DNA of 64,000 nt from contig OY997591.1 in NCBI GenBank assembly GCA_963921825.1, positions 20,517,515-20,581,514 on the forward strand, read 5' to 3'. The DNA comes from Erodium maritimum. Lineage: Eukaryota; Streptophyta; Magnoliopsida; Geraniales; Geraniaceae. This document shows positions 1-11,669 of this stretch, one piece after another (positions within the stretch are counted from its first letter, which is position 1; every line of letters begins with the position of its first letter). The notes under the pieces are model-generated. The model saw only the letters and a program-made list of their open reading frames with translations. It had not been told where the DNA came from and did not search any database. The translations under genes and the position numbers were made by a program.

Positions 1-851
1 CTCAGCGCTCCACCCTTCTTCTTCACGAAGAGGGCGGGCGCTCCCCACGGTGAAGTGCTCGGACGGATAAATCCCTTCTCCCGAAGCTCCTCGAGTTCCG
101 CTTCAACTCAACCAACTCGGCTGGGGCGAATCGATACAGACCCATCGATATCGGCGTCGTCCCCGCTATCAAGTCAATCCTGAACTCAACCTCGCATACA
201 GGCGGTAATCCTGACAATTCCTCCGGAAAGACCTCCGGGAACTCACACACCACTCGCGGCAGCTCTCTGCTCTGCACGGTTGCCACCTCATCTCCCACGG
301 TCAACGCTGACAGGAGAACTCCGCTCCTACTGCCCAAGACACAAGTGACGATCGTGTCGCCCTATACCACCGTCACCTGCCGTCGATAGTAGTCGATCGA
401 CGCCCGATACCTCGCAAGCCAGTCCGTCCCCAAGATCACATCAAATGCCGTCATGTCCAACACAAGCAAATCACCAAGAAAAGGGAAATCAACTACTCTA
501 ATCTCACATGCACGACATACACTACTCAAGACCACATCCCCCGTAACCGGGATGTCAAGACATAAGGGTCGACTCAAAGGCTCTACCCTTAACCCCAACA
601 TATCAGCGAAAGTATAAGAGGTGAAAGAATGTGATGCCCCAGTATCAAATAAGAAAGATGCCCACGAGTTGTATAGCAAGCACGTACCCTGAGTGGTCTC
701 ATGACCGGAGTGACGTCCCTCAGCTCGGGAGTCAGCAATCGCATACACTCGGCCCTACGGTACCTGCGGACCTCCTCTCGGGGTGGTGGAAGTGCCACCT
801 ACTGTGGAGCTCTCTGATGCTGCCTCGGCGCTGGCGCGCTCGCTGCATGCC
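1..851 (-). pseudogene. Element A protease and start of reverse transcriptase
   Basis: Translation on the minus strand gives a pepsin-like retroelement protease: the segment near 640-650 reads FLFDTGASHSF, the classic D-[ST]-G-A active-site motif. A downstream LGTDWLARY segment (about 400-440) is the usual end of plant gypsy proteases. Toward position 1 the sequence reaches the linker and the EEL-rich segment before reverse transcriptase, ending in the conserved APALFVKKK-type stretch. It parallels 55,340-56,030 of element B. Polyprotein processing is the family role. It is a fossil and makes no complete protein here. Confidence 0.85.
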
Positions 852-856
852 GTGGG

Positions 857-2544
857 TGTTAGTCTTAGTGCCCGTAGTTCAATCCTAAATGTCCAAATGT
901 ATATATCATCGTTAGCAATAAAATTAAAGCGGCTTTATATTACTTATGTGTTGGAGTAATATATCGATGTGTGCTCTGATCTATGCCCACCATGCGAATA
1001 GAACCATAGATCGAGATAGATCACACTCGATGGGTCCCTAGTCAACAAAGATTCACTAGAAGCGACTAGTATGAAAGATGGCTCTTTATGGCTTACGTTC
1101 TGTTAGTCATTGGAATGGGATTCCGGAGTCTGATCATAGATATCATGTGGGACATGATATTGGACGACCCGCCCTGAATATGTGCCATAGATTAAGTCAT
1201 GAACATATTCAGTGTTGTAGCTTGTCATGTATCCTTAGACCAAGGAGTCTTTGTGATCGCTATGTAGTCAACAACTGAGTTTGACATGAGCCTAACGTTG
1301 TCCGTAACAGGGCTTCCATAACGGCCAGGATTGGCTTGGGGACGGGCTACATGAGTGACACGAAAGACGGCTAAGGGATTTATCCCTCATACTAAGGTAT
1401 AGGAAAGATATCGGTTCTCGGCCACTTGATCGAGAGTGACTGGAAGAATAGCATGGCCATGCACATGATACTGGGTATCATATCTTCAGTCATCTCACAT
1501 ATCAAGGAACGGTGATTGAGAATAATAAGGATGACGGCTCTATGCCTTATCTCAATCAGGATATCGGAGATAAAAGGATAATGACAGGGACGACGGAAAG
1601 GTTAGAATCGACAGGGTCGATTCGTTATGTAGTGTCAGGCAATACTAAAGTCTCGTTAGTTGCCACTTAAATAGGATCAAGTAAAATGGGATTTTACGTT
1701 GATCTATTGACATGCATAAACCTAAGGGTCACACCGGAGGATGAAACTCATTGACACATTTATGGAGAATGGCCAAAAGGGAGTTGTCTCGGGACATGAC
1801 CAAAACTGGGTTTTGGGTCATGTGCCCGTAAGTGAATAGGACTTCACAGATCGAGACAAGGCTTGGAGTCTTGGGATTGATCGCGTCGGATAATGTTGGA
1901 CATTTCCGGTATGGAAGGCATGGAGGCGATGAGCGAATCACGGGACCTCGTTGGAAATGGCCACGGGCCATGTTCCAAGAGGCCCATGAAAGGCCCATGC
2001 AACCAAGGCCCATGGAACTAATTAATCAAGTCTTGATTAATTAGTACTAAACAAGCAAGACAAGGATTAAGGTGTTGGTGATTCACCACCTAACCCAATC
2101 TTGTCTTGCCATACTTTGTCCTATTTACACCTTACTTGACACCATACTTGTCCCATGCCTTTAGTTGGACAAGTATGGGTTTTGTTATGTTTAAGTCATC
2201 TTTTTTCAACATAACAAACACAAGACAAGAATAGGAAACACAACTTCTCTCTCCCTTCCCTTGCAATTTCGGGTTTGGCAAGCTCCCACCTCCATTTTTG
2301 TGTTCTTGAGTCCTCAAAGAGAAGAACTACGTGGCTTTGATTCCCATGTGGATACGTAGGCGTCTTGGAGACTCAAGCCAATCATTCGTTAACCGGTGTT
2401 CTTGTTTTGGTAAGAACTAGTGCTGAATTTTTCTCTTGTTAATCCATTCTTTGTTAGTTGTTTCATGGTTTTAATTGTCTCTTGGTTTTCATTGATTTTC
2501 CGCTGCGAGTTGGTTCATCTCCAACCCTACCTCGAGACCCAACA
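857..2544 (-). repeat. Solo LTR of unassigned family X, copy 1
   Basis: A 1688-bp TG...CA unit sits inside element A's gag-protease region. It is flanked on both sides by the 5-bp duplication GTGGG (852-856 and 2545-2549). In its own sense it starts TGTTGGGTCTCGAGG and ends GACTAACA. The same unit recurs at 53219-54904 (more than 90% identical by eye) and, more diverged, at 9907-11575. No internal region or second LTR is present, so this is a solo LTR left by LTR-LTR recombination. I cannot assign it to a named clade from an LTR alone. Confidence 0.9.
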
Positions 2545-2549
2545 GTGGG

Positions 2550-3841
2550 GCCCTCAGTGCCTAAGCCTGACGATGCTGAAACTGAGGCGACTGCCCAGTC
2601 TGCGACTACTGCGGTCGCGGGGCCGACATCTCTCCGAACCGATCGGGGCACCTATCAGAGAAGTGTCCTGGTCATCCGCACTAGTGGCATAATGACGGAC
2701 CGACACTCAGCCTCCCCTCAGGTCTGCTCGCTGGACGATCTGCTGGCCCACCGATCCTCGTACAGTCTCGAGCCATGTGGCCCGACTACCTGCACCGGAA
2801 ACACGCCCGTCCTGACAAGGCAGGTCCAACGGATGCCACTGATCCGACCTGTCGCGTCCCGCTCGATTGTGTCAGGGGCCGGAAAGATCTCGAGGTCCTC
2901 TATCTCCGCGGATCACGGGCCTCAGACGGCCTCAAGAACCCGCTCGGTCGCGGTCTGCTCTCCCGGACTCTGGCTGTCTCTCGGAAGTGTCGCTCCACTG
3001 CCAGTGCATGATCCACTAGATCCGAGTACACCTAGGTCCTCAGGGCGGTGACCCGATCCACAATCGTGGGGCGAAGCCCTCCCTCAAACTGTCTGCAGTG
3101 GTGAGCCTCGGTCGGCACCATCTCCAGGGCAAAGCGAGACAAGGAAGTGAATCTCGCCTCGTACTCAGATACCGCCATCCCCTCCTGACGCAGTTCCAGG
3201 AACTGCTGGTGCCTGTCCTCCTGTGCTGACGGCGGGAAGTACTGCTCCAGGAACCGCTGTCCAAACAGCTGAAAGTCATCCCCGACTCGAGCCTGCTCGC
3301 GCTTCCACCAATGCTATGAATCTCCCTACAGCTGGAACGCTGCAAAAGATACTCTCATGCGACCATCCAGTATCCCCGACGTATCCAAGATGCGGGTAAT
3401 CCGCTCCAACCATCTCTCGGCTGCCTCGGGGTCTGGCTCCCTGGAAAAGACAGGTGTGCCCAGCCTGCGAAAGTCTCTCAGCGCCTGAGCTGTGTAGCTG
3501 TCAACCTGGCTAGGCCTCACAGTGGCGGCTGCAGTGGCAGCGGGCACAGTCTCTGGTGCCGGAACCGTAGCCTGTCTCTAGGCGATGACCGCCACTAAGC
3601 CCTGAACTGTACGGACCAAATCCTCCAGGACTGTCGCCTGGGTCGGCTCTGTGACCGGCGAAACTCTGGGTGGAAATCTCGATGGTCCAGCATCAGCTCT
3701 CTCGTGCCCCTCAATGGATGTACCTTGGGCGCTCGTTGCCCCTACCAACTCAATGGCAGGTGGCTGCCCTGGGCCTCCAACTGGCCGGGTCCTAGTGCCT
3801 CGGGGAATATAAGCAGGCGTCATGTCGTATATCCGCTGCAC
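2550..3841 (-). pseudogene. Element A gag region
   Basis: Minus-strand translation from about 3841 gives a Pro/Thr/Ala-rich N-terminus, then a segment containing TAQALRDFRRLGTPVF and a SRWLERxTRxLDTSG-like stretch, typical of plant gypsy gag (Retrotrans_gag). It ends at a CCHC zinc-knuckle remnant followed by DRF near 2650-2690. It aligns with element B's gag at 52,470-53,200. Gag is the structural protein that packages element RNA. The region is broken and is interrupted downstream by the nested X-family solo LTR. Confidence 0.85.
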
Positions 3842-4585
3842 GGATAACGCACATGTTCAGTTTCTTAACTTCATATAAAGCGACACACTTAAAACACTAG
3901 CGTTCACACACATTTCATATAAATCACACTCGAACTAATAATATGCCTAATCTTAGTATAGTCATACTAGTTTCACACAACAAAGAAGCCCGCACACCTG
4001 TGCGTCACACAAGTCAAGCACACATCTCAGCAATTGCAAACAAAAGTCACACAGTCCACAATTCACATCACACGGCAACACCACACAGTACAACATCAAC
4101 TTAGTTTCAAGGTTCTTAATACCTTCTCTTTCTAACATAACATTCCATGTTGACATCATGTCGTTACAACCCGGTTCAGGCGTCCCCGAACTACGTTGTA
4201 ACTACTTGACATCCGTCCGTCATGTTCGACTACAGTGGCCCCTGCAGTCGAATTGTGACGGTACATACACTTCAGTTTTGCAGAAATTTGGGCATGACCC
4301 ATTTGAAAACTCTACTAACCATCCGCTTATGCGGGACATTCAACTCACATCCTGCACACATCACTCAACACAATCATAGCACACATCAATCAGCAGCTCA
4401 ATCAATGACACCAATCATAGTGATTCACCACACATACACAACACCAGACAGACATCTTACTAAACCCGAGACTATCTTCGTCTCGGTTCTAAGCGTACGA
4501 CATTTCCTATTTGTGTAACCGACACACGGGAACCTAGCGACTTAACTCTACCCACCTAATACGGTCCGAAGTTTTTGAAAAACCA
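3842..4585 (-). other. Element A 5' untranslated leader
   Basis: About 740 bases lie between gag and the primer-binding site. The stretch is AT/CA-rich on the plus strand, with no coding signal and no further nested element visible. Confidence 0.6.
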
Positions 4586-4598
4586 GGCTCTGATACCA
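4586..4598 (-). other. Primer-binding site, tRNA-iMet type (element A)
   Basis: On the minus strand this reads TGGTATCAGAGCC, the standard plant initiator-Met primer-binding site, three bases inside the LTR end at 4602. Confidence 0.92.
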
Positions 4599-4861
4599 AA
4601 TTGTCATACCCCAAATCTGGTTTTGACCGGACTCGAGACGTGAACTAAGAATAATAATGATAAAAACAATTTTAAAAGGAATAAACTCTAAAATAATAAT
4701 CCAAACCAACAATTCCGACAATACGAGTCAACAGGTCGAAAACCAAGTAAATAAAGTTGTTTAAAGCTAAGAGGAAAGTACGTCTCTAGACCAACAAACT
4801 AAGACTCTCTCGCTAGCTCCCAAGCTCTGAGATGTCCTCTAGATCAAATCCTGCTCAAAAC

Positions 4862-4899
4862 CTGTAGAACAGTAAAGGAGAGGGGTGAGCTTTCGCTCA
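4862..4899 (-). promoter_or_regulatory. GNRA-loop hairpin and 3'-splice-site-like module, LTR A
   Basis: In sense the stem TGAGC/GCTCA closes a GAAA loop (4886-4899). It is followed by a pyrimidine-rich stretch and TTCTACAG|G (AG at 4862-4863). The same arrangement occurs in four other Tekay-type LTRs in the window. Use as a splice acceptor is inference. Confidence 0.5.
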
Positions 4900-5139
4900 G
4901 TAGGAAAAAGTAGTTAAGGCGATGAGTTATCTGCTCACCACCACGGGTAACCGTCCAATTAGGACATACTAGTAGGGCACAACAACTAACGACATCCACG
5001 GAATTTACATAATCACAAACCACACTCACATGACTATAACCACACTTAATCTCCTAACATACTCAATTATCAAGCAAAACACACACAGTAGAACAACCAC
5101 AAGTCCCGTACAGCAGTCCCCAACGTCGCCATCTTCCAC

Positions 5140-5480
5140 ATCCCGGCTCAACCATATCGTACCGGAACACACATCATCGCCCTAGATATCTTCCCGGACC
5201 ACACATCATCGGGGTATAGCTCACAATACATCATACCGGACCACACAACATCGGCTTAGATGTCTTCCCGGACCACACAACATCGGGGTACGAATCACAC
5301 CATCCTCGGCCTGGATACCCTACACCGGAATACCCCCTCGATGTAGGTATCGTACCGGAACCCTTAGCCCCAGGGGACCGCGTATGTGGGACACCACCCT
5401 CGGCCTATATACCCTACATCGGAATACCCCCTCGATGTAGGTATCGTACCGGAATACCTCGTCTCGGAACATACACACGA
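5140..5480. repeat. Minisatellite block in LTR A
   Basis: Diverged repeats built on ACCGGA(A/C)CACACA(A/T)CATCGG and on a TACCCCCTCGATGTAGGTATCG segment that occurs twice (around 5334 and 5428). It occupies the same relative LTR position as minisatellites of different sequence in the other LTRs. Confidence 0.7.
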
Positions 5481-6180
5481 AAGTCTCAACATAACACAAG
5501 GCCTTAATTCAACTAACAACATACCAAACCAAACAACCTTACCAAAACACATCACATCGGTCTATCAATCACCCGATCATATCCCAAAGCATTAGTTCAC
5601 GTCATACCAAACATATCATACTTGACATAACATACCAACATATCATACCGAGCATACCATATCATGATCCTAAATTCAACAACGGATAAACCACATATCA
5701 AGCAATGCAATTCATCAATCACAACAACACGGCCAACACGTAATCCTAAGGGCACGACATGGCTCACATGCAAATCTACAGCACGCCAATTCCCAAACCT
5801 ACGGGCACGACATGGCCCGCAAGTTATCCCTCATTACACTCGTTCCTCACATCCTACATGCAATTCTACAATTATATTAAGTATTCATAACCTATATGCA
5901 TACTAGTAACTTTCCACAATTAAACTGGTATTCGTTACTTTCCCCTACCTCAAATGCTATCCAAACTCTTAGTCAACGAGAGTCGCCTAGTAGCCTCCTC
6001 CGCCGTGCTCGGGTCCAACGTCTAAGATCACAAAGCAATCCAAGAATTAATGCTAATCCAAAGCGATTTAACGAGAAAACAATCGAATTACTCCCGAAAA
6101 TCAAAACATGGACCGAAGGTAAATTTGGCCGGCACAAGGCCCATTCCGGGCGGACCACAGGCCCGATTGCCGGCCCGGCC

Positions 6181-6290
6181 CGTGCGGCACACCGGCCCGG
6201 TACCCGGCCCGGTCCGTGCGGCACACCGGCCCGGGACCCGGCCCGGTCCGTGCGGCACACCGGCCCCGTACCTGGCCCGGTCCGTGCGGT
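6181..6290. repeat. GC-rich 34-bp tandem repeat in LTR A
   Basis: The start CGTGCGG recurs at 6181, 6215, 6249 and 6283, an exact 34-bp period, with repeated CCGGCCCGG cores. It is strongly CpG-rich in an otherwise AT-rich LTR. Confidence 0.85.
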
Positions 6291-7206
6291 ATTCCGTGCC
6301 ATTCTGGGCAGACCTCTTCTTCTTCCTCCCTCAACTTCGTTCCCACGAATTTATACCTCAAAAACTCCATTTTTAACCTCAACAACCTCCAAAATCAGTC
6401 CCAAAACCTCCATAACTCAATACCCATATTGGGTTTTACCAAAAACGCCCAAAACCCAAGTGATTCTATGCAAAACCTTCACTTTTCTTCACATTACAAT
6501 CATCTAAACACAATAACTCAAAATCCATTGAAACCCAACCTTGTTCATGTCTTTTCTCTCAAACCCATAATCTAAACTTCAACAAAAACAAATTTGGTTT
6601 GAAGGTTTACCTTAGGAATGAAGAGATGATGAGAATAGATGTGTTTTGGGGAAGATTTGGGTAGAAACACCCAAAGTAGCTCCCTTTTCCTCCCTTTCTT
6701 CTTCTTCTTCAAGCAAAGGAACCACTATCTCTCTCTCCCTTGGTAATTTCGGCCAGCACTAAGAAAATGAGCTGAAATGCTCACCAAAGGCCCCTTTAAC
6801 CTATGTTTATGAAGACCATTTTGCCCTCTAGCCCATTTGCCTCTCATGTCCAAAATTTAAGGGTAATTGGGTCATTTCTCCCTTATTTCTTCTTACCCAA
6901 GCCATCATGGACATGTGTCCATGTTGGGGTCCACCTCTACCCAAAATATCTCCAGCTCAATTAATCTAATTCTGTTTAGTCTTTAATTAGGCTTAGTTTG
7001 ACCCAGGTTGACTTTTTCGCAAAATTACACAACTGAAAGGAAACGACCCAACTCAGCTAATCGTAACGACGACTAAGCTCTTTGGGTCCTTGAAAGGTCC
7101 CGAATGACTCCCGGAGTCATCGGTTGACTTTTCCGGCGGAAAGTCAACTTTCGCCAGATTTCACCGGTTCGACCGGAATCGACCGGTGGTGGTTCTTACA
7201 GTAAGG

Positions 7207-8900
7207 ATGTGTTTTAGGCCTGGGATATGACGCCCAATCCATGGATCGGGAAATCCCAAACGTCTGGAGATCCCGTGGAGAACAATTGTTGAAAGTAAAC
7301 TGTTATCAACTCCTTCATACCCGATTCCTAGGTGACCCACTCATCCGCCCCATTTTTGAGCGATGCGACCGCATTAATTCGGCGCCTCTAGTAGGTAGCC
7401 GCCTGAAAAAACCATGTATTCCTATCTCCCTCCGCTAACCAATGTTGCTTAGCACGTTGGCGCCAGAACGCCTCCTGAACACATAAAGCCCTTTTCATAT
7501 TGGATCTGGACCGCCTCTCTTCTTTTAATGCTCAGTTTGTCCATCTTGCCATTTAACCCCACAATTGTGCGTTGACACCATTTAATATGATTCACATGTT
7601 TCTTGAAATGGGTATTTCCCCAATGATGCAAAGCCGAACCCACATGTCGGATGGTATCTCCCAGTGCCGTACTCCCTGGCGCTCGCCAATGGTTACGAAC
7701 AACCTTCTCACAGCCCGGATCCTAAATCCACTGAGATTGGAGTTTGAACTTTGGAGGCGCCACATTCCTCACTAGCCGGGCCAAGGATAAAAAGAGGGGT
7801 CAGTGATCCGAAGTGGTGTTACCTGGGTTGCTAAGGTGCACGTTCGGGAGGGGGTGATAAAACGGACCTTTAATCACAGCTCTATCCAACCGCGTCTGGA
7901 TACCCCCTCGACACCAGGTGAATTGATGGCGCACCAGAGGAATATCCACCCGATTTAGTTCATCCACCACTTCCCGAAAATTCTCAATTAGGTATTGCGG
8001 ATAGCCCTCGCCCCCTTTCGTTTTAGCCTGGCTCAGAATACCGTTAAAATCCCCAATAAGAACCCACTTGGGTGAGCCTGGTGGTGTAGCTATCGGAGTA
8101 GGTCCCACGTCCAATGCCGATGATCCTGTCGTGCTGTCATAAATGCCTATAACCCGCAGGTCCGAGTAACCTATCACCGAGACTTCTACATCAATAAAAT
8201 GGTTGCACCATTCCCGGATATCCACCTCCACTCCCTGTACCCAGAATAGTGCCAATCCCCTTCCCGGAGGAGAGACCGGCACATCAAAGTAACCTTTGAA
8301 ACCCATCGACCGCGCCAAAAGTTTAACTTCGTGATCATGGGCAATCGTCTCAGACAGAAACACCAGATGAGGATGATGGTTGCGAAGGAGTTGGTGCAGT
8401 TGTTGTTTATGAGGATTAGTGCCCAATCCTTGGCAGTTCCAAGCAATAATCCGGAAATCTGACGCAAGCGCACCCACAACCCGCCGTCCGCTCCGATGCA
8501 CAGGCGGAACCGGCCTCGGAGAGATCGGATTCAGTGGCAGATCTGGAGGAATCAGTGGAATCGGGGTAGGGGCCGACAAATCGTCCGGGGATTATGACCG
8601 AGGAGTTGAATCATCCCAGATCGGCGGCGACACCAGCGCCACCAAAGGTGAGAGACCGACCGAATGAGCAGGGGATGGCAAGGGTGCCGGAGGCGAGACC
8701 AAAGATCTTAGAGGAGTTCCCACTTGCGAGGATGATTGGGCCGGCCGAGAGACCCTGACCCATCGCAGATTAGACGGAGGCTGGGAAATCTAACACTGAC
8801 CCACAGAGGAGTGGAGAGGGGGAGAGCGGGAGCCGGACAGAAGCTGGGAACGGCGGTGACGACGTGCCTGTGCCAAGGGCGACGAAACCCTTGCAAAGAG
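7207..8900 (-). mobile_element. L1-type LINE fragment, 5' part of ORF2 plus upstream leader
   Basis: A minus-strand LINE with an endonuclease domain (7800-8579), a Pro/Ser-rich upstream segment (about 8580-8900) that would be the end of ORF1 or the leader, and a downstream linker (about 7210-7790). The linker reads HWRAPGSTALGDTIRHVGS and then LITVYFQQLFS, the usual segment between endonuclease and reverse transcriptase. The reverse transcriptase itself is not in the window because element A is inserted at 7202. This makes the LINE older than element A. The 5' boundary near 8900 is uncertain; I saw no target duplication. Confidence 0.8.
7800..8579 (-). pseudogene. LINE ORF2 apurinic-like endonuclease domain
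   Basis: A 259-codon open stretch with an exonuclease-endonuclease-phosphatase fold signature. The motifs appear in order: IIAWNCQGLG (catalytic Asn), VFLSETIA (catalytic Glu), WVLIGDFNGIL (Asp and Asn pair), HQFTW, TRLDR and TTSDH (catalytic Asp-His). This enzyme nicks the target DNA to start target-primed reverse transcription. The frame ends right after the SDH motif at 7800, where a working ORF2 would read on into reverse transcriptase; related sequence continues at 7449-7643 in another frame. It is therefore a decayed copy, although every catalytic motif of this domain can still be read. The start Met at 8579 lies upstream of the domain and may not be the original start. Confidence 0.85.
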
Positions 8901-9906
8901 ATCCATTGGTCTTGATTAACCAGAGCAAAGTAGGCTGTATTTTGTACGGTCTTTCATATACATAATATGTTTTCATCATTTATGCAAGGATTTCTTTTAA
9001 CTAGAAGAACCATATATTAATAGAGATAAGTTTCAAAAACTAATTAAAAAGGTCATTGGAAAAAACTACCGTTGAGTCGTCTCTTCTCAAGGAGTGTATC
9101 GCCATCTCTTCCATTCTCAATCTTTTGGATTTCTTCCACAGTTCCACTGCATGTCAGTCGTTTCCTATGTCCATCTTTTTTCCGTTCTAGCGATCATATC
9201 ATACAACAACTCTCCTACTCCACAAATCTTTCATCCAAATCGATTTTGTCACTTCTCCGTCTACCATGGCAGCCAATCCAGTGCTTCCGTCGATGAAAAG
9301 ATCTCAAGTCATGCCCCCACCCCATAAACGGTGTTTATCCGATCCTAGCGACCCATACATAAGGCAAATCATTCCTCTCCTCCTCTTCTTGTACCGCCTC
9401 CGACTCTTACGCCACCTCCGCCTCCTAAGCCGCCCACGTCGCCTCTACTTTCATCCCCATCATGGCCTCTACCCACATCGTCACCGTCCCCCAAGCCGTC
9501 GTCTCGTCCATCACCACCACCACAACATGTCATCTAGTCCCCACGATTGCCTCTGTCGTAGTGTTCAGGCCTGCGAGACTCAATCACGATAGTGGCTATG
9601 GTTTTCCTTACAATCGATTGTAGCTCCCCACAGCAAAACTACCTTCACCCCCCACCCCCAATCTACATATCCCACCAGTGTCATCCCTTTCGAGTCCTAT
9701 GTCACCGCCACCAACGTAGCCGCCTCTATCGCCACCACCTTCTTCATCACCAGAGCCTCTATCGTCCTCGCATCCTCCACCACCAGAATGTCCATCGCCA
9801 TTTCATCCTCTGTCATAAGAGTTGTCACTGCTACCTCCTCTTTCGCCGCTAGAGGCGTCGCCTCAACCTCATGTTTGCTCACTCAATCGACTGTCGATCA
9901 CTCTTC
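8901..9906. other. Unassigned stretch, low-complexity open frames
   Basis: About 1 kb between the LINE and the X-family LTR. The plus strand carries overlapping frames of up to 108 codons rich in His, Pro, Arg and Ser (around 9266-9592), caused by CACC/CATC-rich sequence. No domain, splice pattern or homolog is recognisable, and I do not call a gene. Confidence 0.5.
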
Positions 9907-11575
9907 TATTGGGCCTCGAGGTAAGGTAGGAGATGAACCAACTTGTAGTGGAATACCAAACAACACCAAGAGACCATTAAAACCATGAATCAACTACCAA
10001 AGATTAGAATCACAAGTAAAAAAGTCACCATTTCTTACCAAATCAAGAACATCGGGTAAGGAATGATCGGGCTTGATTCTCTAAGACGCCTACATATCTT
10101 CCAAGGAATTAAAGCCACATATTTACAAGTTTATAGGACTCAAGAACACAAAAATAGAGGAAGAACTTGGTCTTGGTCGAAATCTAGAGGGAGAGGAGGA
10201 AGTTGGTGTTTTTTCTCTTTGTTTCTTATGTCTTATGTGGATAACAATTTTCCCTTAAATCATATATCCCATCAACATAATAAAAAATTAGAATATTAGG
10301 ACAAGAATGGTGTAAAGTAGCTGGAAATTGGTGGTAAGTTGGTAGATTGTGTCATCAACTACTTAATCTAACTAGTTTAGTTAGAACCATTTAGTTAAGA
10401 CTTAACTAGTTGGTTCCATGGGCCTTTAGTAGCATGGGCCGCCGATAGGCCTCGCCGGTGATGGCCCGTGGACATTCTCGACGAGTTCCCGTGACACACG
10501 CATCGCCTCCACGCCTTCCATCCTGTATATGTCCAACATTATCCCATGTGATTAATCCCAAGACTCCAAGTCTTGTCTCGATCCTTAGTCCTAACTACTT
10601 ATGGGCACATGACCCAAAACCCAATTTTGGTCATGTCCCGTGTCAAATTCCCTCTAAGCCATTCTCCATAAGTGTGTTAATGAGTTTCATCCTCCGGTGT
10701 GACCCTTAGGTTTATGCATGTTGGTAGGTCAACGTAAAATATCATATTACTTTATGCTACATAAGTGGTAACTAACGAGACTTTATTATTGCCTAACACT
10801 GCATAACGAGTCGACCGTGTCGATTCTAATCTTTCTGTCATCTATGTCACTATACTTTTATCTTTAGATATCTTTATTGAGATAAGACATAGAACTTTCA
10901 TCCTTATTATTCTCAATCATTGTTCTTTGATATGTGAGATTATTGAATCTTTGATACCCAGTATCATGTGCATGGCCATGCTATTCTTTCAGTCACTCTC
11001 GATCAAGCGACCGAGAATCAATATCTTTCACATACCGTAGTATGAGGGATAAATCTCTTAGCCGTCTTTTGTGTCACTCATGCATTCCGTTCCCAAGCCA
11101 ATCCTGGCCATTATGGAAGCCCTGTTACGGGCAACGTTGGGCTCAGGTCAAACTCATTTGTATACTACATAGCGATCACAAAGACTTCTTGATCTAAGGA
11201 TACATGACAAGCTACGACACTAAATATGTTCATGACTTGATCTATGGCGCATATTCATGTCAGGTCGTCCAATATCATGTTCCACATGATAACTATGGTC
11301 AGACTCTGGAATCTCATTTCAATGACAAACAGAACATAAGCCATAAAGAGCCATCTTTCATACTTGTTGCTTATATTTAAGCTTTGTCGACTAAGGACCC
11401 ATCGAGTGTGATCTATCTCGATCTATGGTTCTATTCGCATGGTGGGCATAAATCAGAACACACATCGATATATTACTCCAACACATAAGTAATATAAAGC
11501 CGCTTTAATTTTATCACTAACGATGATATATACATTTGGATGTTTACGATTGAACTACGGGGATTAAGACTAACA
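9907..11575 (+). repeat. LTR of unassigned family X, copy 2 (diverged)
   Basis: A 1669-bp plus-strand relative of the LTRs at 857-2544 and 53219-54904. It starts TATTGGGCCTCGAGG and ends GACTAACA. It is clearly more diverged than the other two. Flanking 5-mers (TCTTC and TCACG) do not match, so I cannot show a target duplication. No internal region is seen, so a solo LTR is most likely. Its last 110 bp, with the flank beyond, is repeated at 13162-13364. Confidence 0.8.
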
Positions 11576-11669
11576 TCACGACCATCGGAGGCTTGACCCT
11601 GGATCAGGCACCAGGACCGTAGCATACGTGATCAATCGAGGATTCCATGAAAAGATGCCTCATTCCCAT
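11466..11669 (+). repeat. Left copy of 204-bp duplication flanking an Athila-type LTR
   Basis: Contains the last 110 bp of the X-family LTR and 94 bp of its flank, and ends exactly at the TG of the LTR at 11670. It matches 13162-13364 at roughly 93-94% by eye. Confidence 0.85.

Larger units (their letters stand above)
1..7201 (-). mobile_element. Ty3/gypsy Tekay/Del-type LTR retrotransposon (element A), 5' part only
   Basis: In element orientation the order from the right is 5' LTR (4602-7201), initiator-Met primer-binding site (4586-4598), untranslated leader, gag (about 2550-3841), then protease and the first part of reverse transcriptase (1-851), where the window ends. The conserved start of reverse transcriptase at 1-50 matches the plus-strand element at about 55,978-56,027. 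The coding part is split by a nested 1.69 kb solo LTR (857-2544). It is a broken fossil with several coding interruptions. The 3' half and 3' LTR lie outside the window, so neither LTR divergence nor a target-site pair can be read. Its 5' LTR abuts LINE sequence at 7202, so it inserted into the LINE. Confidence 0.9.
4602..7201 (-). repeat. 5' LTR of element A (2600 bp)
   Basis: A TG...CA LTR. In element sense it starts TGTAAGAACCACC and ends GGGGTATGACA, next to the primer-binding site. The bases just outside its outer end are GTAAG (7202-7206), the expected half of a 5-bp target duplication. It contains a GC-rich tandem block (6181-6290), a minisatellite (about 5140-5480) and the GNRA-hairpin/splice-acceptor-like module (4862-4899). 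It shares its terminal about 40 bp and overall plan with the LTRs at 14177, 27904, 39217, 58710 and 61746. Open frames of 100-200 codons here arise from the GC-rich repeats and are not genes. Confidence 0.9.

Noticed and set aside
2458-3051. 197-codon plus-strand frame
   Set aside because: It runs across the end of the X-family LTR and antisense to element A gag; a shadow of the minus-strand coding sequence.
5896-6507. 203-codon plus-strand open frame, and overlapping 94-119 codon frames on both strands
   Set aside because: They lie inside LTR A and exist because of CpG-rich 34-bp repeats that lack stops; no domain and not conserved in sister LTRs.
9266-9592. His/Pro/Arg-rich 108-codon frame as a small host gene
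   Set aside because: Low-complexity CACC/CATC sequence with frames in several phases; no start context, domain or splice pattern.
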